NCBI GenBank assembly: GCA_034190875.2
Contig: CM067344.1
Coordinates: 20,057,773-20,121,772, forward strand
Reading direction: 5' to 3'
Source: Urechis unicinctus
Taxonomy: Eukaryota > Annelida > Polychaeta > Xenopneusta > Urechidae
DNA length: 64,000 bases
Of this stretch, positions 11,721-24,690 are shown in pieces. The position numbers were made by a program, and so were the translations under genes. The notes under the pieces are model-generated. The model did not search any database. It was given only the letters and a program-made list of their open reading frames with translations, and was not told where the DNA came from. Position 1 is the stretch's first letter; each line of letters begins with the position of its first letter.

Positions 11721-14559
11721 CTTTTCCATACCAGGCTTTGGTTTACTGTCCACTTAATAATAATTGCAGGACTCTATGAATCTGATGATTGGCATCCGCT
11801 GATTGAATACATTTGGAATGTGTTAAGGCTGTGAGAAGATTGTTTATGAAAATAATGAATAAGAGTTGTTCTAATACAGAGTCCTGTGGGATACCAAAGT
11901 AACAGCAATGCATAACTTTTGGGGAGCAATAGCTGTTGTGGCCATGTCGTTTTCTACAACGCAGCTAACGGATGAATGACTTGTTTTGACCCATATGGAT
12001 CATCGTATTAACGATTATGAATATGATTGCGCAATAATCATCTAGAGCTTTAGCAAGTGCTCTAACAAACGAGGTCATCTCTTGCCACCAGTAAGTCATA
12101 AATGAGCAATCGTTGACCCATGGAACGCACATTATGACCGGACGAACGCTGTTGAAATTGATAAACGGAAGGCAGCAGTATAGAACTTAACATTGGCTGC
12201 TTCATATTAACGTTGGCTGGTTCTTAATTACACGACTGCAATACATTTGGGAATCGCTTCTCGGTCCCAGCTGTAGATTGTCGGTTGAACAGAATGCATG
12301 AATGTTTGTGTATAAATCTTGTCAGTCGTCGTTAAATGAACTCAATACATTTCAGAAGGGCTGCATGTGAATGTCCTAGAGTAGTACGGCTGCATCAGAA
12401 TGGCCATCGTAATGTCAATCATCTTCATTTAGAACTATTCATGTCTGCCGAGATGTCAGACATGATGGGTCCGTGATGGCCTCGTCGTCAGCTGTGGTCG
12501 AGTACGATTTAGTATTCTGATTAAAGTCGTTGCTATCATATCTTAGTCTCGTCTATATTGAAACTGATATGGTCTGGAATAACAGTTTGGGTATTGACAA
12601 AACAAATTATGTAATAATGCCGCTATAAACATATTGGTTTACAGCTGTAAAGGAACTTTACTTGGTTATAATTGACGCATATGTAATGGCTTAAGTGTTC
12701 GCAACATTTTCGTACACTATGCATAATATCAACCATTTTTATATTGGCTTTTAGTTTTTTTTTTTAGCTGTTATCAAAATTAAACTCTTCGTATAGGTAG
12801 GGCGTTCTTGCATATAGAGCAGTGTCTATGCGTAAAAAGATGACATATATTTAAACGACGGTTGTTATTTGCCAACCGTAATACATTGGATCAAAGCTCA
12901 TCACCATATAAGTAATTTGGTAGCACGATGATCTATTCAAAAGGGAGCCATCGTACGTTATTTCTATTCACGAAGGTGAACAAAGTGAGCATGAGGTAAT
13001 GATGCGCGATGGACTCGGGGTAAATGACAAGGTTCTCTATGCATGCTTGTAAATGATTGATAACGCTATTGGTATATAAATATGTGTCCATCTTGCCTTC
13101 CAATATTGTTGGAAGTACGCATGTCATATTATTGTAGATAACATGGTTAGGCAGCGCGAAGCAATTATGTGACTTTGTAATGGAAAACACTTTGCAGTTA
13201 TTCTATTCCAGCAAACATTTATGTTTTTATTCCTTATTCTTCTTTTGCCGATACACAGAATAGTTTTAAAAATATGGAAAATGCCTAAGGGCCATCACAT
13301 TACTGTGTGCATCAAAAGTAAATCGTGCCTAATTCGAAATCCGGCATGATTCACTTTTTCAAAAAGCAAATTTTGTAATGAATAGAAATGTGCATCAATC
13401 TGAGGTTTCAATTGAGACTTAAAATGTATCTTGTAAGCTTACCCTGGAATTTGCATGTAAATTAGAGTTTTGTCACCAGATTATTTCACTAGGTAATCAG
13501 ACGCTGATCGTTTTTGTAATATGTGAGGCTAAGTCGATTTCGTATGCTTCCTTACTCGTCCGCAAGATCGATCGTTTTCTGTATCTTAGTCCTAAGTTTT
13601 ATACATTAATTGCAGCTTTCTATTCTATCTGACAGATACTCTCTAATCTCAGACGTAAGCACAATAAACCTTACAATACAGTTTGTGTTGACAAACACCA
13701 CTCCAATGTATTATTGATATCACATTAAACCATTATGAACGCCTTTTGTCAGCACTTATTGTCGGAACCGTCTGCAGCTAATACGTTTCCCATCCGAGTG
13801 CCTGTGATTATAACGCTCTACAGGGGTTTATGTTTTATTATCATCCATAATGGTTGCTATCTTTTGTATCGATTGACATATGTTGAAGACGTTCAATATG
13901 CGTTGATTGAATATCATCATGCGAGTATTTACACTTACTGATGGCTTCACTGTATCCTGTTTTGTCGAGAACATCACCGATCAACACTTAGTTTCAGGTT
14001 TGTTGAAACCAGTGAAACCACCGATTGGGAGATACAAACAAATAAGCCTTTTGAGAATGACATTGAAGAGGGATGTTGGTAACTAGTAAAGGCTTATCTC
14101 ATTGCTGTTGCTTAGTATAATCGCAGAAGCGCAGAGGCACCATCTAAAGGTTCATATCTCTCTCTTTGGTCTACCTCTACTTTTTGATCACAGAGGAAGC
14201 ATGATGCCGATAACACTCGCTATCCCTCGTTAGACCTTCTTCATCAGTGTTATATAGTGCACTTGGGGGATTTGGGGATCAAACTCATCACTACCCCCCC
14301 CCCCCACCCCCATACTTACCACATGCCGAACTCACCTTGAGACCATAAGTTTTCCAAAAACTTAATCGCGCGCTCTTGCTTTGTTTGTCAAATCGTTAAC
14401 AGAATGTAACTTTGCCTAAATGGTACCAAGCGTTTCCTTGTTTTTTTGCGAACCCAATTTGTAGGTGGGCTTTTCAGGGTATATCTGTATCAACAGCAGG
14501 AAGCAACAATGATTTTTACTCTAATGAAATATAGAAGGAACAATTGCAGCACTGCATTA

Positions 14560-14880
14560 TATGTGACTTAATGTAAGCAATGGATGACTCACTGAATAGT
14601 GACGGCAAGACCACGGGCGACTTCAACAGCTGGAAGATCTAAACTACTAGGGGATTTAAACCACGCGTATGTCTAATCCTCGTTTCATGGGGAACAAATT
14701 GAATGATGTTCAATCCTAGAAATATAATTCTAATGCCGTGAAATCAGGTAGACCAATTAAAGAAATACGTTATACACCATGATGACTGTGATTCCGTGAC
14801 TGAGCACGGATTGTAAAATTATGGTAGAATTGATATTCACAGATTCTTGTGCCAAACAGGGAATGCTAAATTGTAGCTGC
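14560..14880. repeat. Internal duplicate carrying one 33-bp-like unit
   Basis: Aligns with 18,930-19,350: GCAATGGATGACTCA, GGAAGATCTAAACTAC, AATTGAATGA and the TGATGACTGTG region are shared in order. Here the segment that is a 33-bp tandem array at 18,973 is present only about once, so this looks like the pre-expansion form. The copy-2 version is at about 36,440-36,740. Confidence 0.7.
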
Positions 14881-15819
14881 AAAATGCTGTAGCAAGTTAA
14901 ATATAACCACATTCTGTTCTATCGTGGTTTTACGTATTTACCCTTTGTGTCTGAATGATATGATCAACCTCCTGTTACAAATGTTCCAGTCAACCTACAA
15001 GACTCGTTGTAAAAGATGTTTTCAAGTAATCACTTGGTGCGTCCGGCTGAACTGATTACACTTAGCGTTTCATACAATTGTTATGAGGGTCGTTTTTTGC
15101 ATTATGACTGCAATCCAATTATGACGCTTAACTTGCGCAATGGAAGTCTAATATTTATAAAGTATAACGTCTTTGTTGAACCCACATTGAGAGTTGAAGC
15201 TCCTTATGCACGAAGGAATTATTGTGGCGCAAAGTTTAAGGTCCAAATTCAACACAGATGAATAAAATGCATCTCCAACATATTTTATTAGAAAATGGGT
15301 GTTGATTGATCCAAGAGATTGACGGATCATTTATTAAAAACATCAACTTCGTAAAAAGTTGAATTGTATATGATTTAGAGGTTTCCCTTTTTATGTAAAA
15401 ACACACACAAGACATATATCTCACACTGATACGTTTACGAGAAATATTCAGATAAATCCTACGTAATAAAGATATTCTAAGAATTCTTGACCCCCCTTCT
15501 TCTTAATACCTACGATATGGAATAACAATCGTGATATCGATTAAATGTTAAGTGTATGCTTAGGAAACAGTTAAGGCAAAATATTGACAAATTACTGAGA
15601 TGAGAACTACTGTTGCTTCAAGTACACGACTTGGGTCATTGTGTCCATTGAATATTATAATATAGACCTTATATATTTGCAATTCATTCACATTTATGCA
15701 TGTAAAACATCTGATGATTTCTAGGAGAGCCCGTATTATTCCAAATAAATATTATATGGTCGTTAGACAGACAGCTATGTTTTAAAACGCAGTTTTATCC
15801 ATTCGATTGTTTCACAACT

Positions 15820-15960
15820 TCCATAAGGTGTTATATACTGTTTTATGACTTCGCTCATATCTGATATGTGTATCAAAGGGAGACATTAAGATTCTTATAG
15901 AATTGCGACTCTCTAGAACGTTGATCCACCGATGATCAAGATAGCTATCACATTTCTATT
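15820..15960. repeat. Internal duplicate of 20,555-20,700
   Basis: GAGACATTAAG and ACGTTGATCC(A/G)(C/T)CGA are shared in order. With 14,560-14,880 against 18,930-19,350, this shows that a block of 1.4-1.8 kb was duplicated inside the unit. Confidence 0.6.
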
Positions 15961-16027
15961 GCTCATGGCGCGACTCCCTCGTACAGACAAGGATATATTG
16001 CCGCCTCTGATACCATAAAGGAAGAAA

Positions 16028-16061
16028 TAGAGAGAGGGGAGGCAGAGGGAGAGAGAGACAA

Positions 16062-16129
<68 letters not shown>

Positions 16130-16150
16130 TTGAGAGGGAGAGAGAGAGAG

Positions 16151-16185
<35 letters not shown>

Positions 16186-16200
16186 ATTTGTGTATGTGTT
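16028..16200. repeat. Compound AG/TG microsatellite, copy 1
   Basis: A long AG run (about 16,063-16,122) is followed by TG units (16,151-16,185). Confidence 0.95.
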
Positions 16201-16349
16201 TGGCATGGGGTAAATACCTCAATACAGTTGTATTTAGGGATGAATATGTACTTTTGAATTATAACCCCGATAATGCGGTACTGGATTAGCTCACATATCC
16301 TACACAATCGATGCGACAGACAATATTCTACGGATGTGAAAAAATAAGA

Positions 16350-16545
16350 GCGAAGATGAGGGCAGGAGGGATATGATAACGAGCTTAGCGATGGCGCAGC
16401 TGGTAAGAGACCCAGATAATGAGCTGTTGTAAGCACGGGCATCGGGTGCAATTTGATGATTATAGTTATTATTCCACATAACCTTTACTAATCATGACTT
16501 TGGTTTTCCTTTTCTGCAGCTGCAATGTCTTGGATTTCGGAAAGA
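16350..16545. repeat. Internal 200-bp repeat, form B
   Basis: Counterpart of 9,150-9,360. It contains TGGCGCAGCTGG at 16,392-16,403, which resembles a Pol III A box, but no B box follows at the proper distance. It could be a decayed SINE; the evidence is weak. The copy-2 version is at about 38,265-38,465. Confidence 0.6.
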
Positions 16546-16613
16546 TGAAAGGGGACACACAGTGCCTGAAGTATAGCATTATAATAACAATGTATCATGC
16601 TCAAATTATGCTG

Positions 16614-16740
16614 ATTACAACCACTTGTTTAAGTGAAGGCACCATGGGGGCTTACAGGAATAATGCTGATTTCAATCACTAGTTAAGTGAAGGCACCGTG
16701 GGGGCTTACAAGAATTATGCTGGTTGCAATCATTAGTTAA
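16614..16740. repeat. 54-bp tandem repeat, about 2.4 units
   Basis: Successive units begin at about 16,612, 16,667 and 16,721 and share the core GGGGGCTTACA with slight variation. The copy-2 counterpart lies at 38,523-38,657. Confidence 0.7.
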
Positions 16741-16959
16741 GTTAATATTGTTCGTCGTTATTATATAACCAATGCGCTTAATATAATCGAGGAAGTAGTT
16801 GCGAGAACGTAATTATTTGACTCTGAGCACTGATAGACCCGAACAAGCGCAGTACAGAAATTCAACGCTCCCCGAAAATCAATGGTTGATTATTCACCAA
16901 AATGATTTACTGGTATTGCGTAGATCTGATGAACAATGATCAATTTATGTCACGGCGGT

Positions 16960-17410
16960 ACATGATACTTTTCAGTGATCTCGTCTTCATGCATTTTTGA
17001 TGCATACACGTACATAATGTTTATATATAACCTTTGTTATGTGGACAATTAACGCACCCATACTACACTTTCGCCATGTTGCATCATACGCCTGGACTTC
17101 ATTCCAATCTTCTATCTGCTCGTGTCAAGTGACGATTACAGGTCCACAGATCTACCCTCAGACAATAAATGCTGACCTCACCGTCACCTGGGTCTCATTG
17201 TCATTTTACAGATTCTGCTCATACCCTTAAGGCAACATTACCACACTTATTGGTGTCATTTGTCTATACTATCTGACCAAGCGTTGTGAGGATTTGTGTC
17301 ATTATCTGGTTGTTACAGCCATAAGGTATGTAATCATGCCTAATTACGATAACATTGTGCCCTTTTCCTATGCCTAGCAAGAGGTGATGGCATGCTACTT
17401 TCCCTATATT
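16960..17410 (-). repeat. Old dispersed repeat, inverted form
   Basis: Reverse-complement counterpart of 5,430-5,765 within the same unit; the copy-2 version is at about 38,910-39,355. A tetramer-level match continues over roughly 400 bp with small gaps. Confidence 0.6.
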
Positions 17411-17739
17411 GCTGTCGATCGCTCTCATAACAATAAGGCTCTCGTACATGAGGAGAATTCTGCCTCTCAACAATACCGAACTTAATATGCTGTCTTGCAT
17501 GATATTTGAGACAATATTCCACCAAGGATCAGGGAGGCAGCATAAACAGGTCGGTCATCTTACAAAACTGGACAATCGCACTTTTCCAATGTAAGGGAAA
17601 TTTAATTATATTTCTGGTATACTGTAATGGATTACTTAAAGATCCTATAATTAGGACCAGTTAGTGTGCGATGTTGAAGGGTAATCCCGAATCAGTGTTT
17701 TCAATAGAATAAGCTACTAAATCTTGTCATCTCCGTCAG

Positions 17740-18135
17740 CATTATGTAGAACTCCTGAAACCAACCAAGCTTACAGCTATTCAGGTTATATGCTATAACA
17801 TGTGATATGCGGACAACATAAAGTATGGTTACTTCAATCAAGCTTCGTTGTGATGGTAGAATAAATGTCGCGCTATATTCCGGATTCCGTCGTTGAACGA
17901 CGAATGGTTTAGTGTGAACAAGACGTTATTGACCACCAAAAATACTTATCACAATGAATAATGTCCCGGAGAAAAGACATAGATTGCGCATTAGAGCCAG
18001 GAGAGGGTGCCTCGGTGGCACTGAGCCACTGTATACTTGTGCGCTGTATATGGTGTTAACGCGCCATAAATTACCTTCAATTCCGCTATAACGCGATGAG
18101 GAATTGGACCCTTTTTGTTTGCAACAAAATATCAA
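17740..18135. repeat. Ancestral repeat segment, form B
   Basis: Diverged partner of 11,270-11,700 with the same phrases in the same order, ending in TTTGTTTGCAACAAAA. The copy-2 version is at 39,690-40,095. Confidence 0.8.
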
Positions 18136-18255
18136 GCTCAAGTCCCACGATTTAATGCGATCTCTTCTTTATTTAATGTTTCACAGCGATTGCGTTTTAT
18201 ATGGTTTTACTTTGTAAGAGCTAGCCGATCAGTTTTTGGCAACCGACCGACTATG

Positions 18256-18272
18256 CTGATGACGATGATGAC

Positions 18273-18304
<32 letters not shown>

Positions 18305-18312
18305 CGACGACG

Positions 18313-18391
<79 letters not shown>

Positions 18392-18436
18392 CGATGATGA
18401 TAGAAGATAATGAATGATGATGATGATGATGATGAT
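18256..18436. repeat. GAT trinucleotide tract, copy 1
   Basis: GAT repeats with GAC interruptions, followed by a further GAT run and partly duplicated flank (18,437-18,545). Confidence 0.95.
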
Positions 18437-18972
18437 ATGCTCAATAATGCCGAATGATAAAAGCCGATGAATACATGTCGTCCAGACGAAGAATGGAATG
18501 GCCTCGAAACGGCGGCGCTATGCTCAATAACGCACCGAATGACTAAAGCCGGAATACATGTCGTCCTGACAGTACTCTCATATGGGTCAATTATTATTAC
18601 ACACAACTAAAGCTTGGAGTGAGCTTGGGAGTATTTGTTATTGTAAAGCACACGCCATGTGAACATCAGCAGCTGCGGTTATTGTATAAATGCACATCAA
18701 ATTGATCCTGCTACAGGGACAATCGCGCATATTTTCTTCCCATAGACATTCTCGATTATTTCTTCTTCATCGTAGTAGCTTAGTGAGCTTGGGAGTATCG
18801 GGGACAAAAATAACCCGATCCGCGCCCACGCACCCTAAGCCACATTGTAATGGCATTTGTTTGTAACAATGAATGCCAGTTTATCAATTGCAACAACATG
18901 AGCCTGGTTGGTAACGTCACACTCCTCAATCTGGGACTTACGTAAGCAATTGATGACTCAAGGTAGGGTTGC

Positions 18973-19154
18973 GGGAAGATCTAAAGCAGGGGCGATATAC
19001 ATCATGGGAAGATCTAAAGCATGGGGGATTTACACCATGGGAAGATCTAAAGCAGGGGCGATATACATCATGGGAAGATCTAAAGCATGGGGGATTTTAC
19101 ACCATGGGAAGAGCTAAAGCACGGGCGATCCACACCATTGGAAAATCTAAACTA
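18973..19154. repeat. 33-bp minisatellite, about 5.5 units
   Basis: Units begin GGGAAG at 18,973, 19,006, 19,039, 19,072 and 19,106, then a diverged unit at 19,139. Types ending ATACATCAT and TACACCAT alternate, suggesting a 66-bp higher-order period. One unit is 34 bp because of an added T (about 19,094-19,097), which breaks the reading frame otherwise open on the plus strand. Confidence 0.92.
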
Positions 19155-19359
19155 CGAGGATATTTAAATCACGTGTTGATGTAATTCTTGGGAAGACAAA
19201 TTTTATGGCAAACAAATTGAATGAGAAATTCAATCCCGCAAAGTGAGGTTGTCAAATCAAACGACCAAATGACACATAAGACTGTCTGATGACTGTCGGT
19301 CCACCATAAAGTTTGGTAGATATGATATTTACAGAATATTGTGCCTTATAGATAATGCT

Positions 19360-21569
19360 CACTACAAGCGGCAGGGGAACTCTAAAATATTTAATATAAG
19401 CAGCTGCTGTAAAGAGATGGAATGAATTATTACTATCCGGTATCCCATTAGTAGACTATTCTGATGAATCTTATTAATACGATCTTTCGTGTCAGCACTA
19501 CTGACATGGTTCACGGGATGACCTTGTCAGATAGAAGCTGCAAATATGAGAGTGCTGATGATAAAAATAATGCTGATGATGACGACGATAGAAAATGCGG
19601 ATGGTCTTAGAATGCTTGTAGACTGAAAACAAATAATGGATTGAACGATCTTGAAAAAAAATATCAAAGTAACTAGAAGAAACGCCGTGTTATTCTTTTT
19701 AAATATTTTCAAAATCTCTCACCACCGAATGATATGAATACTTAGTTGTGAACTAGGTACTATCTAATCCAGAAAACTCCACAAAAACTGCCCCTATATT
19801 AGCAGAAAACACCAAGCTCATAAGCAATGCAAGTGTCAGCATGTACATACATATATCTTTCCACATAATATTGTCCCAGGGGCTTTCCGGTAATGCAAGG
19901 CCATTCATAGACGCGAATTGTAGGTAATGAACAAGTCACGTTAACATGGAATAAAACCAATTTTCACGTTTTCTATGCATCGATTCTTTCAACGCTTATG
20001 TCCTCGTTCTCTTATTGATCCCGATATTAGCAATATCATCAGTATAAGTTTGTGGTAGCAGATAAGAATAATAATTCAACAAGATTCGTTCCGATAACAG
20101 TGGAATGTTGGGTTAGTTCTCACATTCATACACATTTGTCGAATCAAAGTGAATGTTGATTCAGCATGGCCGGCCGCTTGACGGACTAGTATACTCAAGA
20201 TGTTACGTTTATATTCCCGAACACCAACCCCACTCACAAGTATGTCTTCATGACCAACTGTCAGTCGCCTAATTATCCCTGTGCGTATGCTAATGAATAG
20301 ACCAGCAACACATCTAGCAGAAAGCTTTATAAGATTAATTACATTAAATTTTCTTTGTCACTTGGATGATGACGACGATGATAATGACGAGCAAAATGAA
20401 AATTACACATCAGTTCCGTTTTTTTGGTAGTGGATGATGCTGTGCTGGACTACAATTCTATAATATACGACATTGTATCTCGAGAGGGCTGTTTCAGGTT
20501 ATTGTATAACCAAATGACGTATTTTAAATGCCGTCTGTTGAATCTCGCACACAGCTCATTATGTATGCCGATGTGTTTCACGACGAAATGTACATTTCGT
20601 AAGATTTTTGCCATGATGGAGACATTAAGTTTTTCATAGAAATGCGATTCTCCACGACGTTGATCCGTCGAGGATAGTTCAACTACAGACTGTGTCTATT
20701 ACTCAACGTAAGACCCGCTCTCGTTGGCGGGAGATTGTCAGAGGGCATACCAAGTACGAGTTATATGCCAGCGGAAACATGACACTCTACTTCTACAAAG
20801 TTGATCTGCAACATTAAAATGCTTCTAATACCACAATTATAAATCCATATCCTATCTAAGCGATCGAATAGAGTAGAAGCCGTGAATAAATTTCGGACCA
20901 TTTGTTTAGATTGATCTGCACACATATATCGGTCCAGGTGAGTAAAGTACTGAACAGTATATTTGAAAGAGCAACAAATTTGCTAGTCGCAAGCCATATA
21001 GCGGGAACCTGGAGAATGTGTTGGAACCCCTCAAACTATGTAAATGGTCAACATTTTATCCGACCACAATATCATGCGCTGTCTAATGTGCTTCTGTCAG
21101 TCGAACGAATTTCCTAATGCTGCCATTTAGATAATGGGATTAGATTATAAATACACACGCGCTGGTCGATTGAACCTGTGAGGCTACGGATTAGCATTAT
21201 GCACACACGGTCTGGTGCTAGCGGCTCCTAGAACCTTCCGCAATAGGTGACATCGACTCATTCCGATGTTAATGGTAACTGTTTAATCAGAGTAAAAAGT
21301 AATGGTAAACACGAATTTGCAATGACAAAGAAACAATGTCATTACACTGTCACTCAATGTGTGGTCGGTATTCGAATGTCTGCTGAGCAAGCCTCGTTGC
21401 TTTACTTGCTGATTGATGTTTACAAGTTATCCTGATGCATTAAATTATATGAAAGTGTCAAGAACCTGTAGATAGGGGCAATGTATCTTGTTCTCTATGT
21501 TTTACACCATCCAGGAATACGTGGCTATCTTTATAAGTATAACAGTATCTGAAATTAGCAGGGGTTGTA
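19360..21569. other. End of unit, no gene seen
   Basis: Short GAT/GAC runs at about 19,545-19,595 and 20,365-20,395 are the only simple repeats. The final 450 bp (21,120-21,310 in particular) recur in diverged form at 56,640-56,790. No gene is recognised. Confidence 0.6.
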
Positions 21570-22334
21570 TAGTGTGAAGGAACGGACTTCTAAGCATTTA
21601 TTCCAGATATGCTCTTCAATCAGTCACACAGCTGTTTGTCATGCAAAACTCAGAAGACCCATAGTGTCGCAATATCCCAATTCATCAATAGTGCAAAATG
21701 GAGGGAGATAATGGTAGCCATTAACACACAAAAGCACTCGATGTTGCGATGTTGTTTGAACACAGTAAGCTTCATGATTAGCTGCATGTACACATAATTA
21801 GTCATTCGGTATCTCTATTAATGCAATAACGAAACTAGTTTTATTCTCAATATGTGTAATAATATAGAGAGATGGGGTGCCTAATAGTGCGGATGTTAAT
21901 GGAAATACAAGATAATGGAGACAAATTACTTCCCATGAGATTCGCTATCACCAAGAGTAAATCCATATATAGTCATGACATCCCATATATGATGCACGAT
22001 AACTCACATAGTAGGCGCTTGCTCGTGGTTAACAGTTGACATAGATTAGGCAGCCATTTGAGTAAATATCATGATATCAATGATACTATGCATGTTGTTG
22101 ATGCGAAGTACAAACGACATTTCCACCAAAATTGCTACAGAACAATTCCCACGTTGTTGATATAAGATTTAGGCCTATATTTATTAACAGCTAAATGGAA
22201 GAGCTCCACATTATAGGCAAGATCGTAAGCCAAATATGCAAGCTAAGCATATTACGTCTCACTGGGTGGATATTTGCTGCAGTTGCTAACCACATTCTGT
22301 TTTATGTACGGACGTTTGTTGCTATCTTACAACA

Positions 22335-22685
22335 ACGCCGTGGCACGACACAGCCGGTTCCCGTGGCGTCACCTTTTGACACAAAGGTTGTGGGTTCGAT
22401 ACCAAAGTGTGAAAACCTTACAAGTTCCTCGTGAGTCGGATGATCACGTAAAAAGGCGGTCCCATCTCTGAAAGGGGATGCACCCGATCCGGTAGTTCAA
22501 TATTACCGTGCTGGACCTTCGTCACAGCGGCGTGGGTTCCGCAGCCCTATTTGTGCCAAATGGGTGCTTTTACTAAAGGGGAGCTGTCCAAGCATCTCAA
22601 TCATCCTCATCCAAAACCTTTGCGATATCACCTTGTTGTAAAAAGTGCTGTTCAACACCAATATTACCATTAGCACTACAATGGC
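22335..22685 (+). mobile_element. tRNA-derived SINE, copy 2
   Basis: Same SINE as at 868, in the second unit. The B box (22,393-22,403) is intact, but the A box is disrupted by rearranged sequence around 22,340-22,370. The body is longer and better preserved than in the other copies: it keeps about 25 bp around 22,470-22,500 that are missing from copies 1 and 3. It therefore probably represents the ancestral body, while its head is damaged. Confidence 0.72.
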
Positions 22686-22999
22686 AAGACACATCATCGC
22701 AGTATACAATTACGCAAGGATTTCAACTGGGATGCTGTTAACGTGTTCTATCTAATATTCATGAATGTAGACAACAACGAATTTGGTGATCGGTGTCTGG
22801 CGTTGCTTGGCAGGTAATGCTTTATGGATGACGGGAAGCGGTCATGGTATGCAGATCATACGCTGTATGAGGTTTAATGTGCAGTAAGTAAAACAGAGTA
22901 GGGAATAATATAAGTCGTAGATAGAAACAGAGCACTGGGTAGACCGCGTACTTAGATATACGTTTCAAAGTTGGAGATATCTGGAAACACAATTGGGAT

Positions 23000-23981
23000 T
23001 GATTATTTTTAGAAGCACTATCCAAGAAATATATAGCGTCCACCCCACATCTATTCTGATCCTTAAAGGCTTGGTTTAATTATGTTTGCATGTTTAAAGC
23101 ACACAACGCTACTTTGTAGAATGAATTCAGAATACTAATATTGAATTGAGCATCACCTGTTATCGCTTGCATGCGTGATGATGATGATGATGATGATGAT
23201 TACAATGATGACAATGATGTTGATCATCGTGATGTGTACGATGGTTACGGTGTTGATAGTGATGGTGATGATGATGATGATGCTGCTGCTGCTGCTGCTG
23301 ATGATGATGATGCTCAATCACGGTTATACTGTTTATCGCAAATTGTTGCTTCTTCCTAGATAGTGCACCAAATTCTATATGTTGACAGTATGGTGCTTAG
23401 TGTGTCGGGCATAGCAGACATGTTGGCGAATGCACAGCTCATCCGCCATGCGCGCTGTAATGTTGATAAAGTGCAAGGCTACCACAATGTATTAAAGTAA
23501 CTTTCAATGCCTGTTCAAATTATCGGGCCATTAACAAGAAATGTCGAAGAAATATTAAGTATTATACCAACCATTTACCAGCTCAATCATTTAATTTAAT
23601 TTTGGATCGTTATCACTATGGACATGATAGACACCAGCGTAACGCTCGAGGCGATTATTCGCCAGCTGTAGACATAACATGTTGTTCTGTGACAATTTCC
23701 TTATCACTATATTCAACCAATCGAGGTTTATCACATGCACAGATGCTATTGACAGTGATTTATGCAAGATGGCATGTTGCATATCCCTGTTTTTATGTTG
23801 CATGTCTCTATTGCTCGTTGCATGTTTTCATTGTACTTCATCGTGCCTTCTTCTTCTCCTCCATTGTACATAGCCTGTCTTCTCTCTAAGCTGCATGTCT
23901 TTTTTTTTATTGTCGCATGTCTCCATTTTCTTTTTTTTTCCTGTCCTCCACTGCAAGTAGCGTCGTTGTACTCTGGTCCAT
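23000..23981. other. Copy-2-only insertion of about 980 bp
   Basis: Copies 1 and 3 read directly across this site (about 1,470 and 44,560). The inserted sequence contains a GAT/GCT tract and a pyrimidine-rich stretch with irregular repeats of a GCATGTCT-like phrase (23,775-23,960). No terminal repeats, clear target-site duplication or protein is visible. Confidence 0.8.
23176..23312. repeat. GAT/GCT trinucleotide tract
   Basis: Interrupted GAT repeats, then about six GCT and again GAT units, inside the copy-2-only insertion. Confidence 0.9.
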
Positions 23982-24424
23982 ACCAGAATGATAGCGGTAT
24001 AAGCCATCATGTTGAGATTTTATATGCGGTAAGCAGCCACAATTATAATCCATAGAGGCGAGCTGTGCAATAATAACGCCTATGATGTAACGATATATGT
24101 TACTGACATCGCAAAACCTGATAGTTAAAACGTCGTGACGAATGGCAATGATACGTCATTTGCAATTTCTGTGGTGGTTCCCCATTCATAATTACTCTTT
24201 TCATTGCTGCTTTTTGAGGGAACCTATTTTCTAAACGCGTTGTCACATACCAGATTGACAAATATGCGGCAGTCAACTTAATTGCATATTATGCATAGTC
24301 AGATACATTATGACTTGGTTTTTGTCAGATAACAGTTTCATATCAATCCTCCACCCCCACCCTACGATTACAAAGAGAAAATATATGTTGTACAATATAA
24401 GTTGTGCAAAATTGGTACAAGAGT

Positions 24425-24690
24425 GTTTTGTATTGACTCAGAGGAGTGGATATTATGACCAGGAAGTGCAAAAATAGTGACAAATGTTTTAGTCAATTAA
24501 CCAGAGTAGAAACAAGAGAAATTATCAAGGTGCGGCATTTACTGTTAATGTATTTCTTGAACGTATATACAATATTTAGAGTATGAAAATTTTATTCATG
24601 GTGTAATTACCGTGACACTTGAGACTGCGGCCACCTCAAGGACATAAATACATTGCTTATGGCAGGTAATGGATTAATCGTTTATTTAAT
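24425..24690. other. Copy-2-specific sequence
   Basis: Copies 1 and 3 carry different sequence here (about 1,870-2,590 and 44,940-45,640). Nothing is recognised in either version. This is a block substitution and not a simple indel. Confidence 0.65.

Larger units (their letters stand above)
1..21569. repeat. 21.5-kb macrosatellite unit, copy 1
   Basis: The sequence at 1 recurs at 21,570 and 43,107, and colinear similarity continues for the whole length, showing a head-to-tail unit of about 21.5 kb. The phase is arbitrary because the window simply opens here. By eye, 1-1,470 is close to copy 3 (roughly 98%) but only near 88% to copy 2, whereas about 2,820-5,900 is nearly identical to copy 2 (24,900-28,100). 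No protein-coding gene is supported: long frames lie in microsatellites or are broken by indels in the sister copies. Blocks present here but missing from copy 2 include 6,299-7,005, about 7,265-8,880 and 10,079-10,842. Known macrosatellites may be structural or transcribed as non-coding RNA; nothing here decides which. Confidence 0.93.

Noticed and set aside
16392..16440. Possible tRNA gene
   Set aside because: An A-box-like string is present but there is no B box and no cloverleaf.
15913..16451. Frames of 88-162 codons on the minus strand
   Set aside because: They run through AG/TG dinucleotide repeats, giving Ser-Leu and Thr-His runs. The copy-2 version differs only by repeat length.
18229..18606. 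Poly-His, poly-Asp and poly-Met frames
   Set aside because: Products of the GAT tract; six-frame openness is expected there.
18973..19154. CRISPR-like array (33-bp repeats)
   Set aside because: Direct tandem units without spacers in a eukaryotic repeat background.
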